Origin: Micromonospora antibiotica
Lineage (GTDB): Bacteria; Actinomycetota; Actinomycetes; Mycobacteriales; Micromonosporaceae
Direction of reading: 5' to 3'
Length of the DNA stretch: 64,000 nucleotides
NCBI RefSeq assembly: GCF_017599305.1
Contig: NZ_JAGFWR010000015.1
Span: 1-64,000 of the forward strand
The first letter of the stretch is position 1. Each line of letters starts with the position of its first letter. The notes under the pieces were generated by a model, which saw nothing but the letters and a program-made list of their open reading frames with translations, was not told where the DNA came from and searched no databases. Shown piece by piece: positions 43,469-56,228 of the stretch. The position numbers and the translations under genes are program-made.

Positions 43469-45103
43469 TTGGGTGCCGACAACTTCCGGGCGACCCTGGC
43501 GGCCGACATGGAGCTGGGGGCCGGAAACGTCCTGCTCCGGCTGGCCGAACACGGTGCCGACCCGGACCTGCCCCGGGTGACCTTCGACGTCGACGTGGAC
43601 GGGATCCCCGCCTGGACGCCGCTGTCGCTGGCCACCCTGACCGAGCGGGTCGCCGCCCGCGCCGACTGGTTCCGGCGGCGCGGCATCGGCCGGCGTGACC
43701 CGGTCGCGGTCTACGTGACGTCCGCGCCCGACGTGTTCCTCAACTACCTGGCCCTCAACCGGCTCGGTGCGATCCCGGCCCTGATGAACGGCAACATGCC
43801 GATCGAGCTGGCGGCCGAGTTCATCAGGCGGCTACGCGGCGTCGGGGTCGTCATCGACGCCGACCATGCCGCGCTGCGTGAGCACGACCTCGGGGTGCCG
43901 ATCCTCGGCGACGCCGCGGAGACCGGCACCGGCGACCCCGACCAGGCCCCACCGCACTACCGCCACCACCCCGAGGACCCGGTCGCCATCACCCACTCGT
44001 CGGGGACCACCCGGGTGCCGGCCGCGATCGTCCACTCGCACCACGGGCTGTTCGCCGCCATCCGGGCGGTCCGGCTCACCGAGTCCCGCCCCTACGGTGA
44101 GGTACGGGAGCTGTCCGTCCTGCCGGCCGCGCACACCGCCGGCATCATCACCGTCAACCAGGCGCTCTGCAACGGCTACCAGCTGCTCTACCTGTCGGCG
44201 CAGGGTGGCCCGTTCGCGCGCAGCGCCGAGACGATCCTCGACGCCATCGAACGCTGGCGGCCGACCGGCGTCTTCGGTTTCGCGGTGACCTGGTCGGAGC
44301 TGGCCCGTCACGACCTGACCGCCCGTGACCTGAGTTCGGTGCGCAACTGGTTCAACACCGGCGACTGCGCCCACGAGTCGCACATCCGGCGGCTGGTCGC
44401 CGTAGGCAGCCACCCGGCGTACACCCGGCAGGGCATGGTCGACGTGCCCGGTTCGAAGTTCGTCGACATGCTCGGCTCCACCGAGATGGGCCATGGCGCG
44501 TTCCGGATCAGCCACCGCCTCGGCAGTGACCGCTACGACCGTTGCGTCGGCAAGCCGTACCCGTTCGCACAGATCGCCCTGCTCGACGTGGTGACGGGCG
44601 AGGAGGTCGCCGAGGGGGAGGTGGGCCACGTCGGGCTCAAGTCGCCTACGCTGGCGATCGGGTACTGGAACGACTCGGTCAACACCTTCCGTACCCGGCT
44701 CAACGGCTACTACCTGACCGGTGACCTGATGTACCGCGACCCGGAGGGCAACTACCACCACGTCGACCGGGCCAGCGACGCGGTCGACCTGGGCGACGGC
44801 AACTGGCTCTACACGGCGCTGTCCGAGGAGCGCATCCTCAAGCACTGCCCGGACGTGCGCGACTGCACGGTCATCGCGGTCCGGGAGGACGACGACCGCA
44901 TCGTCACCGAGGTGCTGCTGCTGCTCGCCGACGACGCCGATCCGGCGCTCGACCGCGCCGACCAGGTCCGCACCGCGCTCGGCCCGGTGGTCGGCGGGAC
45001 GCTGCGGCGGGTGGTCACCGTGCCCGACGACGGTGTGGTGATGGGCCCGACGGGCAAGGTCCGCAAGTTCCTGATGCGCCAGCGGCTGCTGGCCGACGCC
45101 TGA
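43469..45103 (+). CDS. Acyl-AMP ligase (ANL superfamily)
   Basis: A 544-residue adenylate-forming enzyme: P-loop THSSGTTRVP (residues 175-184), A5-like LGSTEMGHG, A7-like YYLTGDL and the catalytic Lys530 in GPTGKVRKF. It should activate a carboxylic acid as the acyl-adenylate and load it on CoA or a carrier protein. The A8 hinge (RASDAVDLGDG) is short and differs from typical acyl-CoA ligases. Substrate cannot be read. TTG at 43469 is supported by GAGGAG eight bases upstream. It is the last gene of the cluster; ACP(1) or ACP(2) is the plausible acceptor. Confidence 0.9.
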   Translation: MGADNFRATLAADMELGAGNVLLRLAEHGADPDLPRVTFDVDVDGIPAWTPLSLATLTERVAARADWFRRRGIGRRDPVAVYVTSAPDVFLNYLALNRLGAIPALMNGNMPIELAAEFIRRLRGVGVVIDADHAALREHDLGVPILGDAAETGTGDPDQAPPHYRHHPEDPVAITHSSGTTRVPAAIVHSHHGLFAAIRAVRLTESRPYGEVRELSVLPAAHTAGIITVNQALCNGYQLLYLSAQGGPFARSAETILDAIERWRPTGVFGFAVTWSELARHDLTARDLSSVRNWFNTGDCAHESHIRRLVAVGSHPAYTRQGMVDVPGSKFVDMLGSTEMGHGAFRISHRLGSDRYDRCVGKPYPFAQIALLDVVTGEEVAEGEVGHVGLKSPTLAIGYWNDSVNTFRTRLNGYYLTGDLMYRDPEGNYHHVDRASDAVDLGDGNWLYTALSEERILKHCPDVRDCTVIAVREDDDRIVTEVLLLLADDADPALDRADQVRTALGPVVGGTLRRVVTVPDDGVVMGPTGKVRKFLMRQRLLADA

Positions 45104-45175
45104 GCATCCGCCACGCGTTGACGCCTGCGCACCGGTCGCTCGTCGGCCGGCTGCGCTCGGGTCCACCTGCCGGGC

Positions 45176-45300
45176 TGTGCTCCGGCTGGCTCCGGCGGGC
45201 TGTGCTCCGGCTGGCTCCGGCGGGCTGTGCTCCGGCTGGCTCCGGCGGGCTGTGCTCCGGCTGGCTCCGGCGGGCTGTGCTCCGGCTGGCTCCGCCGGGG
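45176..45300. repeat. Five tandem 25-bp repeats
   Basis: Five units begin at 45176, 45201, 45226, 45251 and 45276; the first four are identical and the last has small changes at its end. Degenerate 23-24-bp relatives continue to about 45360. The unit is not a multiple of three and no convincing gene covers it. There are no spacers, so it is not a CRISPR array. Confidence 0.9.
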
Positions 45301-45426
45301 TGCGCTCGGCCGGTCGGCCGGGGTGCGCTCGGCCGGTCCGCCGGGCTGTGTCGGCCGGCGCTCGGCGGCCAGCCCGGTCGCCGCCGCCTCCGCCACCTCC
45401 GCCGCCAGGTGTCCCCGATGGCCGGC

Positions 45427-45490
45427 TGCTCTGCTGCCTGCCGGCTTCCCACCCCGCCTGCTCTGCTGCCTGCCGGCTTCCCACCCCGGC
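45427..45490. repeat. Two tandem 32-bp repeats
   Basis: Bases 45427-45458 are repeated at 45459-45490 with one mismatch. They lie in the same gene-free 839-bp stretch as the 25-bp and 50-bp arrays. Confidence 0.85.
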
Positions 45491-45520
45491 GGCTGGCCCT
45501 TCCTGACGTCAGGATGCGCT

Positions 45521-45572
45521 GACAGCGTTATGCCGCAGCGTCATATTCATGACGCTGCGGCATAACGCTGTC
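45521..45572. terminator. Perfect 24-bp inverted repeat with a 4-nt loop
   Basis: Bases 45521-45544 and 45549-45572 are exact reverse complements around attc. It stands between the acyl-AMP ligase and the convergent carboxylase gene and could end transcription from both, but it is 418 bp past the ligase stop, is less GC-rich than usual, and sits among repeats. A role as a mobile-element end or protein-binding palindrome is also open. Confidence 0.6.
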
Positions 45573-45670
45573 CACGACAACCACTGCCAGGCCGGCGGCT
45601 CCGGCAGCTCGGGCCGCAGCCGTCGACCGTCGGTAGACCCGCCGGACCGGCGATCGACTCCCCGTCTGGT

Positions 45671-45820
45671 CAGCGATCGCCACGTGGGCAGGTCGGCCAG
45701 CGCCCGCCTCACCGCCCGGCCAGCGCCCGCCGCCTGGGCAGGTCGGCCAGCGCCCGCCTCCCCGCCTGGTCATCGATTGCCATGTGGGCGAGTCGGCCAG
45801 CGATCGCCATCCCGGCGGGC
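45671..45820. repeat. Three degenerate 50-bp repeats
   Basis: Units at 45671-45720, 45721-45770 and 45771-45820 share a core gtcggccagcg at the same offset, and the period is exactly 50 bp. The copies differ at many positions, so the array is older than the 25-bp one. Confidence 0.75.
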
Positions 45821-45942
45821 TGGACGACCGGTGCCGGGCCCGCACTCCCGGCCGGGCGCGACGGGGACGCGGAAGGACGGACCCGGTGGTCGTCCCGTCG
45901 GGTCGTTCGGTGGGCGGGGCCTACGGGCCCCGCCCACCGACG

Positions 45943-51408
<5,466 letters not shown>

Positions 51409-51612
51409 CCGACCGACTCCTCCGGTAGATCCACGAGTACGCGCCGCAAGGCATCGACCCCCGACAGCGATCACCCTTCCGGCTGCCGGCCGGTAGCGCC
51501 ATGTCGTAATCACCGAACCCTGAGCGGTGACCGTTGTAGGAACCCCACAAAAGTTTTTGGTCCTCCCCGCCCGCACCGGTGGTGGCGCGGCACCCGCCGC
51601 AGGTCGCGGGGG

Positions 51613-52302
51613 TCAGGCGTCGGCAGTCGCCGTCGCGGCCACCTCGCGGCGGCGGATCACCGCGATCAGCGCCGTGCCGACGGTCAACAACGCCCCGGCC
51701 ACGACCAGCGCCACCGCCCCGTTCACCCGCAACGTCAGCACCGCGGAGACGAACGCGCCCAGCCCCATCGTGGTGATCGCCCCGAACCGGCGCAGCCAGG
51801 CCGTGCCCGGACCGCCGGCGGCCCGGCTGTCGGTGGAGAGGTTCACCATGGTCATGGTCACCACGACCGTGGAGAGGTCCCGGATACCGATGTGCTTGAC
51901 CGCTGCGGCCTGCGCGCCGAGCACCAGGGCGAGCAGCCCGGTGACGGCCAGCATCACCCCGTGCGTCGGTGGGCCGGTGGCGAGCCAGAGCCCGGCCAGG
52001 GCGAGGGTCAGCACACTGCCGCCGACCAGGATGGCCAGCCCGGCGGCGGGCAGCGCCGCCGGCCCCGACGAGCGCCGGGTCAACCGGGCGGCGAGCACCG
52101 CGCCGAGCATGAACGCCAGCAGTGCCACCAGGTTGTTGAGCACCGGCAGGCCGGACACCCCGGCCAGCCCGAAACCGATGAAGAGCACGTTGCCCGTCAT
52201 GTTGCCGGTGAAGACCCGGTCCAGCGCGAGGTAGCTCACGCCGTCGACCGCCCCGGTCGCCGCGGTCAACACCAGCAGCGGCAGCTCGTAGCTTTTCGTC
52301 AT
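51613..52302 (-). CDS. DUF1275 (YoaK-family) membrane protein
   Basis: A 229-residue protein with six to seven helices. The N-terminal GAVDGVSYLALDRVFTGNMTGN pattern, with its TGNMTGN box, is the DUF1275 signature, and AQAAAVKHIGIRDLSTVVVT follows mid-protein. A transport role is suspected for the family but not shown. GGAAGGG lies just before ATG 52302. It is divergent from the twin-repeat peptide gene with only 38-116 bp between, depending on that gene's start. Confidence 0.92.
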   Translation of the reverse strand: MTKSYELPLLVLTAATGAVDGVSYLALDRVFTGNMTGNVLFIGFGLAGVSGLPVLNNLVALLAFMLGAVLAARLTRRSSGPAALPAAGLAILVGGSVLTLALAGLWLATGPPTHGVMLAVTGLLALVLGAQAAAVKHIGIRDLSTVVVTMTMVNLSTDSRAAGGPGTAWLRRFGAITTMGLGAFVSAVLTLRVNGAVALVVAGALLTVGTALIAVIRRREVAATATADA

Positions 52303-52340
52303 GGGCCCTTCCGATGATCGTTTCCGGCCGGAGTCTACCC

Positions 52341-52610
52341 ATGACCTGCGGGAACGTCCCGGGCGACCGGGACGGCGGTCCCTGGTGGCCGGGACCTGGC
52401 GGCCCGTTGACTGGGCCCATGACCAACGTTCCGGACCACTTCCCCGCCCACGTCAAGGGTTCCTACGTCAACTGTCAGGAGTACGCCCGCGAGGCGCGGC
52501 TCACCCCACCGCCGGACCACATCCCCGCCCACGTCAAGAACTCCTACCCGACCTGCCAGGAGGCGGTCCGCCCGCCCCGGCTCACCCTCGTCCCGGCGGC
52601 CGGGGCATGA
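52341..52610 (+). CDS. Twin-repeat small peptide, candidate RiPP precursor
   Basis: The frame gives 89 residues from ATG 52341 (GGAG seven bases upstream) or 63 from ATG 52419 (no ribosome site). It contains two 25-residue repeats, at 52431-52505 and 52512-52586, with 17 identical positions and the shared pattern PDHxPAHVKxSYxxCQE, then R and RLT. Each copy keeps one Asp, two His, one Lys, one Tyr and one Cys. It has no signal peptide or membrane segment. The stop overlaps the start of the JmjC-fold oxygenase gene (ATGA), so the two are translationally coupled. Repeated cores next to an oxygenase suggest a ribosomally made peptide that is hydroxylated on each repeat. I do not recognise the family. 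Confidence 0.75.
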   Translation: MTCGNVPGDRDGGPWWPGPGGPLTGPMTNVPDHFPAHVKGSYVNCQEYAREARLTPPPDHIPAHVKNSYPTCQEAVRPPRLTLVPAAGA

Positions 52611-53620
52611 CCACGCTCGTCCCGCCCCGACTCGACCCCGCCTGGCGGGAGTGGCTCGTCGAGAACCTCGCCATGGGCGCGTCGGTGCCGCAGGTGCGGG
52701 CCGCCGCCGTCGCCGGGTCCGCCGACCCCGAAGCCGTCGATGCCGAGCTGCGGGACCTGGCCGACCACCCGTACCTCGCGGTGTGCCGCCGGCTCGCGTT
52801 GCGCTACGACTGGTTGGAGTCGGTGCTCGACACGTACCGGACGCTGCGCGACAGCGACGGCGGTCGGACCCTGGAACGGCGTGCGGACCTCGACCCCGCC
52901 GAGTTCTTCTCCCGCTACTACTTCGGCAACCGGCCGGTCGTGCTCGACGGCCTGATGGCCGACTGGCCCGCCCTCGGCTGGACGCTTCCCGGCCTGGCGG
53001 CGGCCTGCGGCGACGCCGTGGTCGAGGTGATGACCGGGCGGGAGGCCAACCCCGACCACGCCTGGCAGTACGACCGGCACCGCACCAGCATGCCGTTCCG
53101 CGACTACCTGGCGCTGCTCGGCTCGGGCCGGCGCACCAACGACTACTACATGGTGCCGCGCAACGAGAACTGGTCCGGGGCGTTGCGTCCGCTCGCCGCC
53201 GACATCCGGGCGCCGGAGGGGATCGTGGACCCGTCCGGGCTCGGGCACCTGCTGCTCGGGCCGGCCGGCACGGTGACCCCGCTGCACGTGGACAACAGTT
53301 CGGTGCTGCTCGGCCAGGTGCTCGGCCGCAAGCACGTCCGGCTGGTCCCGTCGTACGAGCGGCACCTGGTCTATCCGCGCGGCGGAACGTTCAGCGCGGT
53401 CGACGCGGCGGACCCGGACCTCACCCGGCATCCCCGGTTCGCCGAGGCGACGGTGCTCGACGTGGTGCTGGAACCTGGGCAGCTGTTGTTCGTGCCGGTG
53501 GGCTGGTGGCACTGGGTGCAGGCGCTGGAGGTCAGCGCCACCGTCAGCTTCCACCACTTCCGGGTCCCGGGGCAGAACCACAAGATGGCCACCCCGCCGG
53601 CAGCCGGTGTCGACCGGTGA
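52607..53620 (+). CDS. JmjC/cupin_8-type Fe(II)/2-oxoglutarate oxygenase
   Basis: A 337-residue protein. An N-terminal helical part of about 95 residues (WREWLVENLAMGASVPQVRA onward) has no oxygenase motif and may bind the peptide. The cupin core has the iron ligands H227-V-D229 and H302 (GWWHWVQAL) and a likely 2-oxoglutarate Lys242 (GRKHVRLV). Relatives hydroxylate side chains of proteins, such as ribosomal Arg/His hydroxylases. The 4-bp overlap with the twin-repeat peptide makes that peptide the natural substrate. A strong hairpin follows directly, so the pair is a self-contained operon. Confidence 0.9.
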   Translation: MTTLVPPRLDPAWREWLVENLAMGASVPQVRAAAVAGSADPEAVDAELRDLADHPYLAVCRRLALRYDWLESVLDTYRTLRDSDGGRTLERRADLDPAEFFSRYYFGNRPVVLDGLMADWPALGWTLPGLAAACGDAVVEVMTGREANPDHAWQYDRHRTSMPFRDYLALLGSGRRTNDYYMVPRNENWSGALRPLAADIRAPEGIVDPSGLGHLLLGPAGTVTPLHVDNSSVLLGQVLGRKHVRLVPSYERHLVYPRGGTFSAVDAADPDLTRHPRFAEATVLDVVLEPGQLLFVPVGWWHWVQALEVSATVSFHHFRVPGQNHKMATPPAAGVDR

Positions 53621-53625
53621 CGCCG

Positions 53626-53658
53626 GGGCGGCCCCGCTCGACCGGAGCGGGGCCGCCC
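53626..53658 (+). terminator. Terminator of the peptide-oxygenase operon
   Basis: Perfect 14-bp stem (53626-53639 with 53645-53658) and a 5-nt loop, starting 6 bp after the oxygenase stop. Confidence 0.85.
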
Positions 53659-53765
53659 GCTGCCGCCGGTGACCGCCTGAGCGTCGGCCACCCCTGCCAC
53701 CCCTTGCTCGCATGCATTATCGTCGATCGGACTGTGGGGTGATCCGGCGTGCCGGATCTTCGATT

Positions 53766-54326
53766 GTGAAGGTGGCCGTTTTGCGTTATGCCGATGGACC
53801 GGGCGTGACCTACGAGGTCTACGTCGAGGCGATTCCGTCCCGGGTCTGGGAACTGGTGACCGACATCCACCTGCCGGCCCGGCTGAGCCCGGAGTTGCAG
53901 CGGGTGGAGTGGCTCGACGGCACCAACGGCCTGGCCAAGGGGGCCAGCTTCCTCGGTTACAACAGCCATCCACGCATCGGTGAGTGGCGGACCGCGTCGT
54001 ACGTCACCGAGCTGGACCAGGAGCGGGTCTTCGGGTGGGTCGTCACGGACGTGGACGGCGCGTTCGCCGGCCCGGACGGCGCCGGCCGGGCCGACGTGTC
54101 GTCCCCGGCGGCCACCTGGCGTTTCGAGCTGGAACCGGAGGGTGCCGGCACCCGGCTGCGGCAGACCGCCCAGGTCGGTCCGGGCCGGTCCGGCCTCAGC
54201 CTGGTGATCGACCAGGCCCCCGAGCACGAGGAGCAGATCGTCGAGTCCCGCCTCGGCCAACTCCGCTCCCACATCGAGTCCGTCCTCGACGGCATCAAGG
54301 CCCTGGCCGAAAACCGAACCCCCTAG
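53766..54326 (+). CDS. SRPBCC (polyketide cyclase/START-like) family protein
   Basis: A 186-residue soluble protein with the helix-grip pattern: a short strand (YEVYVEAIPSRVWELVTDI), curved sheet strands and a long C-terminal helix (RLGQLRSHIESVLDGIKAL). Family members bind hydrophobic ligands; in actinomycetes many are simple binding proteins and some cyclise polyketides. Nothing nearby points to cyclase use. The start is uncertain: GTG 53766 is preferred, and ATG 53712 would add 18 residues. A C-rich low-complexity stretch follows the stop. Confidence 0.8.
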   Translation: MKVAVLRYADGPGVTYEVYVEAIPSRVWELVTDIHLPARLSPELQRVEWLDGTNGLAKGASFLGYNSHPRIGEWRTASYVTELDQERVFGWVVTDVDGAFAGPDGAGRADVSSPAATWRFELEPEGAGTRLRQTAQVGPGRSGLSLVIDQAPEHEEQIVESRLGQLRSHIESVLDGIKALAENRTP

Positions 54327-54392
54327 CCCCCCTCCCTCCCCCTCCCCCCGGGGCCTCCGGCCCCCCGGAGCCTCCCGCCCCGCCCGGAGCGT

Positions 54393-54458
54393 CCCGGTGA
54401 TCAAGAGGAATGCGTCAGGAACCGCTCGTCGGGTGACGTTTTCCTCTTGATCACCGGG
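54393..54458. terminator. 18-bp inverted repeat upstream of the NYN gene
   Basis: Bases 54393-54410 and 54441-54458 are perfect reverse complements with a 30-nt loop. It could end the SRPBCC message. The core gatcaagagga of its left arm recurs at 54525-54535, at the start of the NYN gene, so it may also affect that gene's expression. Confidence 0.6.
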
Positions 54459-54521
54459 AGTTGGCGGGGTGCTGCGACGTGGCGGGCGTGGTGGGGGAGG
54501 GGGCGGGATTAGGGTGGTGGC

Positions 54522-55610
54522 GTGGATCAAGAGGATCGGATCGCGCTGTTTCTCGACTACGAGAACCTGGCGCTGGGCGCGCGGGACCACCATGGCGGGC
54601 GGGCCTTCGACTTCCGCCCGATCGCCGACGCCCTGGCGGAGCGGGGTCGGGTGGTGGTGCGGCGGGCGTACGCCGACTGGTCGTACTTCGACGAGGACCG
54701 CCGGATGCTCACCCGCTCGCACGTCGAGCTGATCGAGATCCCCCAGCGGATGGGTGCGTCCCGCAAGAACGCCGCCGACATCAAGATGGCGGTCGACGCG
54801 GTGGAGCTGGCCTTCGAGCGCGGCTACATCTCCACCTTCGTGATCTGCACGGGGGACAGTGACTTCACCCCGCTGGTGCACAAACTGCGCGAACTCAACA
54901 AGCGGGTCATCGGGGTCGGGGTGGAGAAGTCCACCTCGGCGCTGCTCCCGCCGGCCTGCGACGAGTTCCTCTACTACGACCGGCTGGAGGGCGTCGACGT
55001 CCTGCCCGTCCGGGCCCGGCGGGGTCGGCCGGCCCGCGCGGCGGAGCCGCAGCAGGTCGAGGCGGTGGAGCAGGAGCAGGCCGAGGCGGATCGTCCACCG
55101 GCCGCCGAGGAGCCGGTACGCGACGCGGACGCGCTCGCCGTGCTGGTCGCGCAGACCGTGGCCGGCCTCCAGGGCAGCTCCGACGGCGAGGTGACCGCCT
55201 CCCGGCTCAAGCGCACCCTGCTGCGCAAGGACCCGACCTTCAGCGAGTCCGACTACGGGTTCCGCACCTTCGGCGAGCTGCTGCGTCACCTCGCCGGGCA
55301 CAACGTCGTCGAGTTGGCGGAAGGGCCGGCCAAGGGGGATCCCGAGGTGTCCCTGCCCGAGCACGGCGACCAGGAGTTGGCCTTCGCGCTGCTGCGCGGC
55401 GTGGTGGCGGAGCTGGCCGGGTCCGGCGGCCCGGTGGCGTTGTCCGGACTCAAGAACCAGCTCCGCCGGGCCCGCCCCGAGTTCAGTGAGAAGAAGCTCG
55501 GCTACCGCAGCTTCCTCCAGTTCTGCAAGGCCGCCGCCACCGCGAACGAGGTCGCCCTGGCCTGGAGCGCGGAGGCCGACGACTACCTGCTCACCCCCCG
55601 GCAGGGGTGA
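54522..55610 (+). CDS. NYN-domain protein with two OST-HTH/LOTUS-like domains
   Basis: A 362-residue protein. The N-terminal PIN-like NYN domain (about residues 5-155) has the acidic cluster IALFLDYENL, DIKMAVD and CTGDSDFTPLV that binds metal in nucleases. Two OST-HTH repeats follow (about residues 200-265 and 285-355; GFRTFGELLRHL and GYRSFLQFCKAA), separated by an acidic linker. The family is LabA/DUF88-like and is thought to act on RNA. GTG 54522 starts the chain just before the first strand. No partner gene is evident. Confidence 0.92.
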   Translation: MDQEDRIALFLDYENLALGARDHHGGRAFDFRPIADALAERGRVVVRRAYADWSYFDEDRRMLTRSHVELIEIPQRMGASRKNAADIKMAVDAVELAFERGYISTFVICTGDSDFTPLVHKLRELNKRVIGVGVEKSTSALLPPACDEFLYYDRLEGVDVLPVRARRGRPARAAEPQQVEAVEQEQAEADRPPAAEEPVRDADALAVLVAQTVAGLQGSSDGEVTASRLKRTLLRKDPTFSESDYGFRTFGELLRHLAGHNVVELAEGPAKGDPEVSLPEHGDQELAFALLRGVVAELAGSGGPVALSGLKNQLRRARPEFSEKKLGYRSFLQFCKAAATANEVALAWSAEADDYLLTPRQG

Positions 55611-55685
55611 CCGGGCCGGCTCCGTGAGGGACCTCGACGAATTCGTGACTCACGTCCTGAGGCCGATTTGCTATACGGTCGAAAA

Positions 55686-55904
55686 ATGATGGTCGAGGAG
55701 CACTGGTGGAACGGTGACCCGAGCCCGCGCGGGCGGCGGGACGTGTACATCCGTACCGACGGGGAGGCCTGGGAGGTCCAGGCGCAGATCGGCGGGGCGT
55801 CGGGTCGCTCCCGCGTGCAGCAGTGCCCGAGCCGGGCGGCGGCGGTAATCCTCGCCGACGCCTGGCGCGGCAGCAACCCCTCCTGGCGCGGGCTGCATCA
55901 CTGA
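55686..55904 (+). CDS. Small conserved-looking protein, unknown function
   Basis: A 72-residue cytoplasmic protein rich in Arg and Trp (EEHWWNGDPSPRGRRDVYIR, then SRAAAVILADAWRG). The strand-helix order suggests a compact domain. Coding bias matches its neighbours. A possible -10 (tatacg, 55672-55677) lies close to the start at 55686, which would leave a very short leader. No function can be given. Confidence 0.65.
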   Translation: MMVEEHWWNGDPSPRGRRDVYIRTDGEAWEVQAQIGGASGRSRVQQCPSRAAAVILADAWRGSNPSWRGLHH

Positions 55905-56130
55905 TCGGCCGGGCCGGTCGGCGGGCGGTCCGCACCGCGTCCCGCCCGCATCCGGCCCCCGGTGGAGTTTCCCGGGCCCGGTCGAAAGTCATCCGCGCCC
56001 GGCTGAGGGCCCCTTCGGGTCGGCCCCCCGACGTTCCCACCGCGCGGAAACGCTGATTACTGAGAGTGAAATTCTCGTTACGAAGGTGCCCTGAGCTGCC
56101 CGTGGTCACCCGAGTTAATTGGCAACATTC
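55905..56130. other. Gene-free stretch before the glucanase promoter
   Basis: No gene is supported between the small protein stop and the GH16 promoter. The last 80 bases are AT-richer than average (gagttaattggcaacattc at 56112-56130) and may belong to the promoter's upstream region. Confidence 0.5.
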
Positions 56131-56176
56131 TTGACAGAAGCGCGGCATATCGACATCCTTCGTAGAGAGCGCTCTC
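56131..56176 (+). promoter_or_regulatory. Promoter with LacI/CebR-like operator before the GH16 gene
   Basis: TTGACA (56131-56136) and catcct (56154-56159) are 17 bases apart. The perfect 12-bp palindrome gagagcgctctc (56165-56176) lies where transcription should start. It shares the GAGCGCTC core of CebR-type operators (LacI family, cello-oligosaccharide response). Repression relieved by a glucan breakdown product is likely. The regulator gene is not in this window. Confidence 0.75.
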
Positions 56177-56228
56177 CCCCGGTGCGCGCAACCCACCCGC
56201 CCCCGATGTCGTCCCCGAGGAGCCTCCC

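Noticed and set aside
45176..45300. Possible CRISPR array
   Set aside because: The 25-bp units are head-to-tail with no spacers, and no cas gene is present.
45118..45522. Open frames of 100-200 codons across the repeat region, on both strands
   Set aside because: They simply read through the 25-bp and 32-bp repeats, have no ribosome site or codon bias, and several overlap in different frames.
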